Assembly: GCA_910585245.1 (NCBI GenBank)
Contig: CAJUCO010000040.1
Coordinates: 1 to 23,188 of the forward strand
DNA: 23,188 nt
Direction: 5' to 3'
Source: an uncultured Oscillibacter sp.
GTDB taxonomy: Bacteria > Bacillota > Clostridia > Oscillospirales > Oscillospiraceae
This document shows positions 6,887 to 13,004 of the stretch, in pieces. A model generated the notes under the pieces. It did not search any database. It had not been told where the DNA came from and saw only the letters and a list, made by a program, of their open reading frames with translations. The translations under genes and the position numbers were made by a program. The stretch's first letter is position 1. Every line of letters starts with the position of its first letter.

Positions 6887-8455
6887 TCATGATTCTTCGT
6901 AATGGATGCCGGCCAAATCCAGCACATAAATGGGATAGAACCGCACGCCTGTGAGGCCCTTGCGCACCGCCACCAGGTCGGCCAGATCCTGGATGTACAC
7001 ATTGGCTGCGTTCTCCGTCAGGTTGGCCTCCGCCTGTTTGTAGGCGGCGGTCTGCGCCGCGTCGTCCGCGGCGGTGACCGCCTGCTGGAAGAAGGCGTCA
7101 TATTCCGCATTGTTATAGTTTATAAAATTATTACCCGCCGTAGAGTTAAACCGCTCCAGAAGAGCCCGGGCCGTCATGGTGGAAGCGTCCACGCCCACCA
7201 CGGTGGCCTGATACTGCCGTCCGGTGTACACGTCGGAAAGCCAGGTTCCCCATTCCACCAGCTGGATTTCCGCGTTGACGCCCACTTCTTTCAGCTGCTC
7301 CACGATGACCTGGGCGGTGTCAATGTGGGGTTGATAGTTGGAGGGAACGGTGATGGTCATGGAAAAGCCGTCGGGGTAACCCGCGTCGGCCAGCAGGGCC
7401 TTGGCCTTTTCCACGTCGTGGGGGTAGTAATTGGTCAGGGAGCCGTCAAAGTATTTGCCGAAGGCGGGGTACATACTGGAGCCGATGAGGCTGCCGTACC
7501 CGTCGAAGGCCAGATCCAGAATCTGCTGGCGGTCCACGGCGTAGCACAGGGCCTGCCGGACCCGCACGTCGTCAAAGGGCTTTTCGGCGTGGTTGAGATA
7601 CATGGCCTGAACCAGGTTCATGGTGCCCTCTTCAATATTGAAATCCCCGCTGAGCTGGGCGGTCTGGGTGCTGGTCAGGTGGGCAAAGAGGTCCACCGCC
7701 CCGCTCTGGAGACTCACGAGAATGCTGTCCGCATTTTCAATGATCTTGAAGGTGACCTTGTCCAGATACGCCGGCTCTCCCCAATACTCCTCAAAGCGCT
7801 CCAGGACGATATTGTCCTGTGCGGCCCGGGAGACATACCGAAACGGCCCGGTGCCCACAGGGGCGGTGTCCTGCCCGTCGTAGTCCGCCGGGAGGATGGC
7901 TAGGGTCAGATAGGAGAGCAGCTCCGTGCTGGGCTCCTTGAGCCGGATGGAAACGGTCCGCTCATCCACATTTGTCACTCGCTCGACCATCTCCAGCGCG
8001 TCGATCCGGAAAACCCCCGCGTCAGCGGGGTCTATGCAGCGGGTGATGGAGTACACCACGTCCCCCGCCGTCACGGGAGCGCCGTTATGGAAGGTAATGC
8101 CCTCCCGGATGGTAAACGTATAGACCAATTGGTCTTCTGAAATTTCAAAGGATTCCGCCACAGCGGGAATCAAATCCCCCTCGGGGGTGGGCTTCATCAG
8201 GCCCTCGAACACGTTGAACATGACCTCTTTGGTTCCTGCCGCCACAACCTTGTGGGGGTCAAGACTTTCATCCAGGTCCTGCGCGATGCCGACGGTGATC
8301 TCGTTGGGGTGAGCCGCCGGAGGCTGCGCCGCTTCGTTGGAGCCGCTGGTCTGTCCGTCCTCCGGCGTCTTGTCTGCGCTGCCGTCTTTGCATCCGCAAA
8401 GTACGGCGCTCAGAAGACCCAGCAGGAGGAGGAGTGCCACAAGTTTCCTCTTCAT
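6887..8455 (-). CDS. Lipoprotein substrate-binding protein of a peptide/nickel ABC importer
   Basis: A 522-residue member of solute-binding family 5. A lipoprotein signal is clear: MKRK, a Leu-rich core, then LCGC with Cys22 as the lipidation site. An acidic, Ser/Gln-rich linker follows (about 23-50). The mature domain begins near NEITVGIAQDLDESLDPHK. It contains the family blocks VAESFEISEDQLVYTFTIREG, FHNGAPVTAGDVVYSI and PVGTGPFRYVSRA; further in are VRQALCYAVDRQQIL and KAKALLADAGYPDG. It would sit on the outer face of the membrane and deliver ligand to the permeases. AAAGGA lies upstream of the start. It is the first gene of the operon, and its long leader carries two stem-loops. Ligand (peptide, nickel chelate or other) cannot be read. 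Confidence 0.95.
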   Translation of the reverse strand: MKRKLVALLLLLGLLSAVLCGCKDGSADKTPEDGQTSGSNEAAQPPAAHPNEITVGIAQDLDESLDPHKVVAAGTKEVMFNVFEGLMKPTPEGDLIPAVAESFEISEDQLVYTFTIREGITFHNGAPVTAGDVVYSITRCIDPADAGVFRIDALEMVERVTNVDERTVSIRLKEPSTELLSYLTLAILPADYDGQDTAPVGTGPFRYVSRAAQDNIVLERFEEYWGEPAYLDKVTFKIIENADSILVSLQSGAVDLFAHLTSTQTAQLSGDFNIEEGTMNLVQAMYLNHAEKPFDDVRVRQALCYAVDRQQILDLAFDGYGSLIGSSMYPAFGKYFDGSLTNYYPHDVEKAKALLADAGYPDGFSMTITVPSNYQPHIDTAQVIVEQLKEVGVNAEIQLVEWGTWLSDVYTGRQYQATVVGVDASTMTARALLERFNSTAGNNFINYNNAEYDAFFQQAVTAADDAAQTAAYKQAEANLTENAANVYIQDLADLVAVRKGLTGVRFYPIYVLDLAGIHYEES

Positions 8456-8471
8456 GTCTGCTTCCTTTCAT

Positions 8472-8493
8472 CACTGCCCCATGGGGGTCAGTG
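8472..8493 (-). promoter_or_regulatory. Stem-loop just upstream of the binding-protein ribosome site
   Basis: CACTG (8472-8476) pairs with CAGTG (8489-8493), enclosing CCCC/GGGG, so the mRNA can fold into a GC-rich hairpin only a few bases before the AAAGGA site and the ATG at 8455. It could modulate translation. A second weak hairpin (GGAC/GTCC, 8496-8512) sits beside it. Confidence 0.45.
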
Positions 8494-8573
8494 TTGGACG
8501 GGGAAACTGTCCCGCCCTGACAAAATAATTCGGCTCTATTCAGTTGTATGGGCCATTGCCATGAATAAAGCCC

Positions 8574-8602
8574 TGGGACCCTCCGGTCTCCCGGAGGTCC
8601 CA
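8574..8602 (-). terminator. Strong GC hairpin at the start of the transporter leader
   Basis: TGGGACC (8574-8580) pairs with GGTCCCA (8596-8602) and TCCGG pairs with CCGGA, with a one-base bulge and a four-base loop. On the minus strand the stem is followed by GGGCTTTATT. It begins almost exactly at the start point predicted from the promoter at 8610-8638. It could therefore be an early attenuator or a 5' stabilising hairpin of the transporter operon, or the terminator of the upstream AI-2E-family gene. Confidence 0.55.
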
Positions 8603-8609
8603 AGGCCGT

Positions 8610-8638
8610 ATTTTACACGAAGGAAAAAAGGATTGCAA
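8610..8638 (-). promoter_or_regulatory. Sigma-A promoter of the transporter operon
   Basis: On the minus strand TTGCAA (8638-8633) and TAAAAT (8615-8610) are separated by 17 bases. Transcription would start near 8603 and give a leader of about 148 bases. The -35 lies inside the palindrome ATTGCAAT. Confidence 0.65.
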
Positions 8639-8744
8639 TAGTTTTCGCAAAGTTTACCCCCATAGTTTTTCCTTATTCCCCGGGGAAAATCCCCCTTTAC
8701 GCCCGCCATATTCCAGGCACTCCGGAAAGGAGAAGCGCCAAGGG

Positions 8745-9944
8745 TCACAGCGCCGGAGGGCCGTGCGCTCCCCCCGCGGCATAGTCCCCGGAGTCCGGAG
8801 AGAGGCCCTTTTTCCGCAGGCGGGCCTCCACGAAGAAGTTGATGAGGCTGTTGAGGCAGGCGCACACCGGCACGCCGAAAAACATCCCCACCACGCCGAA
8901 AAAGCCGCCCCCCACCAAGATGGCGATGATGACCCACAAACTGGAAAGGCCCGTGGTGTTTCCCAGAATTTTCGGGCCGATGACGTTGCCGTCCAGCTGC
9001 TGGAGCGCCAGGACGAAGACGCAGAAGTACAGCGCCTGCCGGGGGGAGACCAGCAAGATCAAAAAGATGCTGGGAATGGCCCCCAGGAAGGGTCCGAAGA
9101 AGGGGATCACATTGGTCACCCCCACAAAGACGGACACCAGGGGCGTATAGGGAAACTCCAAAACGGAGCAGCAGATAAAGCACAAAATCCCGATGATGAT
9201 GGAGTCCAGCAGCTTCCCCCGGACAAAGCCGGAGAAAATCATATCCGCCCGCCGGACGCCCCGCAGCACCAGCTCCACCCACCCCCGGGGAAAGAGGCTG
9301 TAAACCATCTTCCGCCCATAGGCGGCGCAGCGCTCCTTTGTGGCCAGAAGATAGACCGAGGCGATGGCCGCTATCAAAAGATCCTTGACGAAGTTCACAA
9401 AGCTCAGCACCCCGCCGGACACGGTGACCATCACCGCCTGAACCTGGGGCAAAACGCCGCCGGTAAGCCATTTGTCCAGGTCCTGGAAATAGGCCGCCAT
9501 CTGCTGGCTCACCCAGTCGGCCACGGCGGGATTGGTCTCCAGCAGATGCGTCACCCAGCCGGAGATGGTGCTATAGTAGTTATCCACATTGGCCACCAGT
9601 TGCAGCACACTCTTGTACAGCTCCGGCAGCAGCACCGAGGCCAGCAGATAGAAGAAAACGGCAATCACCAGCCAGGCCAGCAAAATGCCCACAGCCCGGA
9701 TAAACAGAGCCTGGGACCGCTTCCGCTCCCGGCCGGGGCGCCGGGGAAACAGCTGCCTTTCAAACGCGTTCACCATGGGGGCCAGCAGATAGGCGATAAA
9801 GGCCCCATAGAGAATGGGCCGCACCGTCCTCAGCAGGGCCAACAGGGTCTTTCCCCCAAAGAGCGTGTCGTAAAACAGCATCATGGCGGCGGCGGTCAGA
9901 AAGGCCGTCACCCCCATGCTGATATAATGGTCTTTCCGTTCCAT
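8745..9944 (-). CDS. AI-2E/PerM family membrane protein
   Basis: A 399-residue polytopic membrane protein of the AI-2E (PerM/YdiK) family. Members have been linked to autoinducer-2 export, sodium/proton exchange or are uncharacterised, so the substrate is open. Hydrophobic pairs lie near residues 10-60, followed by a span at about 83-107, an amphipathic middle section (about 110-205) and then a cluster of C-terminal spans. The C-terminal half has the family blocks SVFVGVTNVIPFFGPFLGAIPS and QQLDGNVIGPKILG, followed by GLSSLWVIIAILVGGGFFGVVGM. AAGGAGG precedes the ATG. The gene has its own promoter, divergent from the lipid kinase gene. Past its stop, a weak GGGGA/TCCCC hairpin (8682-8694) is the only nearby terminator candidate before the GC hairpin at 8574. 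Confidence 0.92.
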   Translation of the reverse strand: MERKDHYISMGVTAFLTAAAMMLFYDTLFGGKTLLALLRTVRPILYGAFIAYLLAPMVNAFERQLFPRRPGRERKRSQALFIRAVGILLAWLVIAVFFYLLASVLLPELYKSVLQLVANVDNYYSTISGWVTHLLETNPAVADWVSQQMAAYFQDLDKWLTGGVLPQVQAVMVTVSGGVLSFVNFVKDLLIAAIASVYLLATKERCAAYGRKMVYSLFPRGWVELVLRGVRRADMIFSGFVRGKLLDSIIIGILCFICCSVLEFPYTPLVSVFVGVTNVIPFFGPFLGAIPSIFLILLVSPRQALYFCVFVLALQQLDGNVIGPKILGNTTGLSSLWVIIAILVGGGFFGVVGMFFGVPVCACLNSLINFFVEARLRKKGLSPDSGDYAAGGAHGPPAL

Positions 9945-9968
9945 GGTCCGCGCCTCCTTTTCCCCTTC

Positions 9969-9997
9969 ATTCTACACAAGGCCCCGTAAAATTGCAA
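9969..9997 (-). promoter_or_regulatory. Sigma-A promoter for the AI-2E-family gene
   Basis: On the minus strand TTGCAA (9997-9992) and TAGAAT (9974-9969) are 17 bases apart. The predicted start lies about 20 bases before the ribosome site. As in the transporter promoter, the -35 is embedded in ATTGCAAT. Confidence 0.65.
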
Positions 9998-10057
9998 TCC
10001 TCTTTTTCCCACCGTCCCCAGGCTCCGGGATTTTTAACAGTATTTTAATAACTGCCA

Positions 10058-10066
10058 TGTTATACT
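10058..10066 (+). promoter_or_regulatory. Extended -10 promoter for the lipid kinase operon
   Basis: TG-T-TATACT is an extended -10 element about 45 bases upstream of the lipid kinase start. No -35 stands at the usual distance (TTAACA at 10034-10039 is 21 bases away), which fits an extended -10 promoter. Confidence 0.5.
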
Positions 10067-10110
10067 GTATCTGATCTATCTGAATTTGAGAACGTGTCAG
10101 GAGGTATCCC

Positions 10111-10998
10111 ATGAAATCCCGCAAGCTCTTGATGATTGTCAATCCCCGGGCCGGGAAGAACAAGTCCCGGGGCCCCCTGTTCGACGCCGCCGCCGCCCTT
10201 TCCCAGGCGGGCTGGCTTCTCTCCATCCATGTGACCTCCGCCCCCGGAGACGCCGCTGAAACCGCCCGACGGGAGGGCGGGCGGTACGACCTTGTGGTGG
10301 CCGTGGGAGGCGACGGGACGCTGAACGAGGTGGTCTCCGGTCTGGTCCAACTCCGGCGGCCCCCCCTTCTGGGCTACCTGCCCCAGGGCAGCACCAACGA
10401 CTTCGCCTCCAGCCTCCATATCTCCGGCGACCCGGTGGAGGCCGCCGCCGCCATCACCCGGAACGTTCCCCGGCAGCTGGACGTGGGCTTTTGGAACAAG
10501 CGTAGCTTTTTGTATGTGGCCTCTTTCGGGGCCTTTACCCGGACCAGCTACGCCGCCCCCCAGAACGCCAAGAACGCCCTGGGCCACTTCGCTTACATTC
10601 TGGAGGGCATGAAGGACCTGAGCACCCTCCGGCCCTATCACATCCGCCTTGACGCCGATGGGGAAACCCTGGACGGGGAATACCTCTTTGGCGCGGTGTG
10701 CAACTCCACCTCCATCGGGGGGCTGATGAAGCTGAACCCGGAGCGGGTGGTGCTGGACGACGGGCTGTTCGAGATGCTGCTGGTCCCCAGCCCCAAAACG
10801 GCGGCGGACCTTCAGAGTCTGGTCCACGCCCTTTTGAACCAGCAGTATGACAGCCAGGGACTGGTCTTCCGCCACGTGGCCTCCATCCACCTGGAGACCG
10901 AGGAGGACTTGCCCTGGTCCCTGGACGGGGAGTACGCCCCCAGCGCCCGGTCGGTGGACGTTGAAAACCGCCGCCAGGGGTTGACCTTGCTGCTATGA
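10111..10998 (+). CDS. Diacylglycerol/lipid kinase family protein
   Basis: A 295-residue member of the diacylglycerol kinase catalytic-domain family (DagK/YegS/BmrU type), expected to phosphorylate a membrane lipid with ATP. NPRAGK (11-16) and AVGGDGTLNEVVSGL (64-78) form the nucleotide-binding core. PQGSTNDFAS (91-100) is the second conserved loop; the usual Thr is Ser here. The C-terminal half shows the beta-sandwich features LDDGLFEMLLV and the late DGEYA motif (about 275-279). AGGAGGT stands ahead of the ATG. Its TGA overlaps the ATG of the Nudix gene (ATGA), so the two are translated together. Lipid substrate is unknown. Confidence 0.93.
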   Translation: MKSRKLLMIVNPRAGKNKSRGPLFDAAAALSQAGWLLSIHVTSAPGDAAETARREGGRYDLVVAVGGDGTLNEVVSGLVQLRRPPLLGYLPQGSTNDFASSLHISGDPVEAAAAITRNVPRQLDVGFWNKRSFLYVASFGAFTRTSYAAPQNAKNALGHFAYILEGMKDLSTLRPYHIRLDADGETLDGEYLFGAVCNSTSIGGLMKLNPERVVLDDGLFEMLLVPSPKTAADLQSLVHALLNQQYDSQGLVFRHVASIHLETEEDLPWSLDGEYAPSARSVDVENRRQGLTLLL

Positions 10999-11720
10999 CC
11001 GGAGAACTGGAAAGGCTGGCCCGCCGTTTTCAGGGCCATGAGCCGGGGCTTCTGGGAGCCTCCCGGAGCTACGCCGTCCTCTGTCCCCTGGTGGAGGGGG
11101 AGGAGGGCCTCCGCCTCCTCTTCGAGGTCCGGGCCCCCCAGCTCCGCCAGGGGGGAGAGGTGTGCTTCCCCGGCGGGAAGATGGAGCCGGGAGAGAGCGT
11201 TTCGGACTGCGCCCTCCGGGAGACGGAGGAGGAGCTGTCCATCCCCCGGCGGGAGATAACCCTCCTGGGCGCGCCGGATTTTATCTGCAACCAGCGGGGC
11301 TTTCTCCTCCGGCCGGTGCTGGGGACGGTGTCGGCCTCCGGTCTTGCCGCCATGCGCCCCTCCCCGGCGGAGGTGGCGGAGGTCTTCACCGTTCCTTTGT
11401 CCTTCTTCCGGGAGACGGCGCCGGAAATCCGGCGGTACGCCCTCATCCCCCAGGTGCCGGAGGACTTCCCTTACGACGCCGTGGGCATCTCCCGGAACTA
11501 TCCCTGGAGCCAGGGACAGGTGGAAGTCCCCATCTGGCACTACCAGGGCCATGTGATTTGGGGCATGACCGCCCGGTTGGTCCGGGAGATCACGCGACAG
11601 TCTTTCTTGGAAACCCCGCAAGGAGGGCCTCCCAGTCCCCTGCCGGATAGCGGCAGCCATGGCAGGGACAAATTTACCTCCGGCGGGGATGGGGCCGAAA
11701 TTTCGATACCGGCGCGATAA
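10995..11720 (+). CDS. Nudix hydrolase, CoA pyrophosphatase-like
   Basis: A 241-residue Nudix protein resembling NudL/CoA pyrophosphatases. The Nudix box runs from Gly61 (GKMEPGE) to RETEEELSI (75-83); the usual Gly near its end is Ser82. The upstream QLRQGGEVCFPGGK (49-62) corresponds to the segment preceding the box in CoA diphosphatases. Conserved regions continue to GHVIWGMTARLV, near the usual family end. The last roughly 40 residues are Pro/Gly/Ser-rich and look like a non-conserved tail. Translation is coupled to the lipid kinase. Hydrolysis of CoA or acyl-CoA is the family expectation, not shown here. Confidence 0.9.
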   Translation: MTGELERLARRFQGHEPGLLGASRSYAVLCPLVEGEEGLRLLFEVRAPQLRQGGEVCFPGGKMEPGESVSDCALRETEEELSIPRREITLLGAPDFICNQRGFLLRPVLGTVSASGLAAMRPSPAEVAEVFTVPLSFFRETAPEIRRYALIPQVPEDFPYDAVGISRNYPWSQGQVEVPIWHYQGHVIWGMTARLVREITRQSFLETPQGGPPSPLPDSGSHGRDKFTSGGDGAEISIPAR

Positions 11721-11741
11721 GAGACGGGTCTTCCCCGTCTC
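11721..11741. terminator. Hairpin between convergent Nudix and CarD genes
   Basis: GAGACGGG (11721-11728) pairs perfectly with CCCGTCTC (11734-11741) around a five-base loop, right after the Nudix stop and eight bases from the CarD stop. The T-tract is poor on both sides (TCCATCTTT on plus), so termination may be partial or involve other factors. Confidence 0.6.
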
Positions 11742-11748
11742 TCCATCT

Positions 11749-12279
11749 TTACGCGCCCGCTTCCGCCGACTCCGCCGCGCCCTCTATCCGGTCCGCGATA
11801 TAGTCCTCCACCTTGTCATAGGCGATGTCCAGCGCGGTAGCCAGCTCCCCGTAGAGCAGCCGCTCCGCCTGCTTCATATACCGCTCGTCCACCATGCCAA
11901 GGCGCCGGTTTTTCGCCTCCGCCAGCCCTCGCTTGTGGTGGATGGCCTTCATCATCTCAATCAGAGCCTCGTGTCCCCCGTCCCGGACGGCGGACTGATA
12001 CTGCTGGGCCAAGGCCTGGGCCGTGCCGCCCCGGCAGGCCGCCGCCTGGATTTCAGGCATCCGGTCCACAAGGGCCTCCGCCTCCTCCCGGCTGATAACC
12101 GGCCGCATGGGCACCTTTTCGCTGTCCACCGGGGCGTAGATCACGCCGTCCTGCCACAGGGGCTTGAGAAGGTAATACCGCCGTCCCCGGTCTCCCCCCG
12201 GCTGGTCCATCCCAGCGAAGCCCTCCACCCGGCAAACGCCTGTGGAGCCGTATACCACCAATTCTCCAGGCTGAAACAT
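11749..12279 (-). CDS. CarD-family transcriptional regulator
   Basis: A 176-residue protein with the N-terminal CarD/TRCF RNA-polymerase-interaction fold: MFQPGELVVYGSTGVCRVEGF, then RYYLLKPLWQDGVIYAPVDSEKV (about 34-56). A helical C-terminal domain follows (about 63-165, with AEAKNRRLGMVDERYMKQAERLLYGELATAL), as in CdnL/CarD proteins that stabilise open promoter complexes. The acidic Ala-rich tail is short. AAGGAGGA precedes the ATG. It is transcribed alone and faces the Nudix gene. It probably acts globally rather than on its neighbours. Confidence 0.92.
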   Translation of the reverse strand: MFQPGELVVYGSTGVCRVEGFAGMDQPGGDRGRRYYLLKPLWQDGVIYAPVDSEKVPMRPVISREEAEALVDRMPEIQAAACRGGTAQALAQQYQSAVRDGGHEALIEMMKAIHHKRGLAEAKNRRLGMVDERYMKQAERLLYGELATALDIAYDKVEDYIADRIEGAAESAEAGA

Positions 12280-12345
12280 CCTGTCCTCCTTCCCGCCGGA
12301 CGAATCTTCCTGCTCTGCCGGCGATGTTTATGCGGTTTCCCTCTC

Positions 12346-12351
12346 AGTTTA
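12346..12351 (-). promoter_or_regulatory. Possible extended -10 for the CarD gene
   Basis: On the minus strand TGG-TAAACT is an extended -10 candidate about 67 bases upstream of the CarD start. There is no good -35. Confidence 0.35.
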
Positions 12352-12424
12352 CCACATTTTGGCGCAAATATGTAGGAGAAATTTTTCAATTTGTATATTT
12401 TTGGCGATTTTATCCGGAAATCCA

Positions 12425-12453
12425 TTGACAAACATCCCAAATTTTCTTATTAT
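12425..12453 (+). promoter_or_regulatory. Near-consensus sigma-A promoter for the 74-residue protein
   Basis: A perfect TTGACA (12425-12430) and TATTAT (12448-12453) are 17 bases apart, one of the best promoters in the window. The predicted leader is about 54 bases. A strong dedicated promoter implies the small gene is highly expressed. Confidence 0.8.
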
Positions 12454-12513
12454 GGGACTGCTGCCGGGACCTTTGCCCCCTCCGGCCCCAGAAACGAGAA
12501 AAGGAGCATACCT

Positions 12514-12738
12514 ATGAGCATCGACCTCAAAGCCAAAATCGAGGAGCTGGTCTCCAAACTCCAGAAGGACCCCGCCCTTCTCCAGAGCTTCCAGCGCGAC
12601 CCTGTAAAGGCCCTGGAAACCCTTGTGGGCGTAGACCTGCCTGACGAGCAGATTCAACCCCTGGTGACGGGAATCAAGGCCAAGCTGGCCGCCTCCGACC
12701 TGGGCGGCGCGCTGGAGGGGCTGAAAAACCTCTTCTAA
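12514..12738 (+). CDS. Small helical protein of unknown function (74 residues)
   Basis: The real start is the ATG at 12514 with AAAGGAG eight bases upstream; the frame is open further upstream but that part overlaps the promoter. The protein begins MSIDLKAKIEELVSKLQKDP, continues ALLQSFQRDPVKALETLVG and VDLPDEQIQPLVTGIKAKL, and ends in an amphipathic LGGALEGLKNLF. The pattern DPALLQSFQRDPVKALETLVGV-LP resembles the helical leader region of nitrile-hydratase-like (NHLP) RiPP precursors. It also resembles a family of short conserved proteins I recall from Oscillospiraceae. It has no Cys, Gly-Gly cleavage site or modifying enzyme nearby, so a RiPP role is only a similarity. It has its own near-consensus promoter and is followed by a large stem-loop. 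Confidence 0.8.
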   Translation: MSIDLKAKIEELVSKLQKDPALLQSFQRDPVKALETLVGVDLPDEQIQPLVTGIKAKLAASDLGGALEGLKNLF

Positions 12739-12751
12739 AACCGCCTGCCAA

Positions 12752-12810
12752 AAGCGCTCCGGAAGTTCCTCCACTGCCGTTTGGGCAACGGAAGGGCTGC
12801 CGGAGCGCTT
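12752..12810 (+). terminator. Large nested stem-loop after the 74-residue gene
   Basis: AAGCGCTCCGG (12752-12762) pairs exactly with CCGGAGCGCTT (12800-12810). Inside, CCGTT (12777-12781) pairs with AACGG (12787-12791). It starts 13 bases after the stop codon. No T-run follows directly, but it probably ends or protects the short transcript. Confidence 0.55.
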
Positions 12811-12818
12811 CGCGCTTC
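12799..12818 (+). repeat. 20-bp direct repeat, copy 1
   Basis: GCCGGAGCGCTTCGCGCTTC occurs here and again, unchanged, at 12966-12985. Each copy contains the mini-hairpin AGCGC-ttc-GCGCT. Copy 1 overlaps the right arm of the stem-loop at 12752-12810. Confidence 0.7.
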
Positions 12819-12851
12819 AGCCTGTCAAAAAAGTATTTTTGCCAGCCTGAG

Positions 12852-12879
12852 CAAGGTTTCAAAACGTTTTGAAAACTTG
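12852..12879. promoter_or_regulatory. 28-bp near-perfect dyad with central CG
   Basis: TTTCAAAAC (12857-12865) and GTTTTGAAA (12866-12874) make an uninterrupted 18-bp palindrome. After one mismatched pair it continues with CAAG (12852-12855) and CTTG (12876-12879). The symmetric AAAACGTTTT core recalls operators of LacI-family regulators, but no gene start is near. Confidence 0.55.
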
Positions 12880-12893
12880 TGATTGAAAACGAA

Positions 12894-12914
12894 AGGAACC
12901 CCTCCTGGGTTCCT
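12894..12914 (-). terminator. Terminator for the SLH-serine hydrolase gene
   Basis: AGGAACCC (12894-12901) and GGGTTCCT (12907-12914) form a perfect eight-base stem with a five-base loop. On the minus strand it is followed by TTCGTTTTCAA. It lies about 90 bases past the stop of the minus-strand gene. Confidence 0.6.
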
Positions 12915-12965
12915 CTCGTAGCTCTCTTCCTTTCCGCCGGGGGAGGTTTCACGGTTTTTCGACAC

Positions 12966-12985
12966 GCCGGAGCGCTTCGCGCTTC
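12966..12985 (+). repeat. 20-bp direct repeat, copy 2
   Basis: Exact second copy of the repeat at 12799-12818, 167 bases downstream in the same orientation. Here the internal hairpin can extend (GGAGCGC with GCGC-t-TCC) and is followed by ATTGTTTTT on the plus strand, so this copy could act as a plus-strand terminator. Confidence 0.7.
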
Positions 12986-13004
12986 CATTGTTTTTGGGGC
13001 GGCG

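Noticed and set aside
8682..8694. Terminator for the AI-2E-family gene
   Set aside because: GGGGA/TCCCC is short, and the minus-strand bases after it are GGGGAATAAGG, not a T-run.
12514..12738. RiPP biosynthetic cluster around the 74-residue protein
   Set aside because: No radical-SAM, lanthionine, YcaO, peptidase or exporter gene is adjacent; neighbours are a CarD regulator and an SLH hydrolase.
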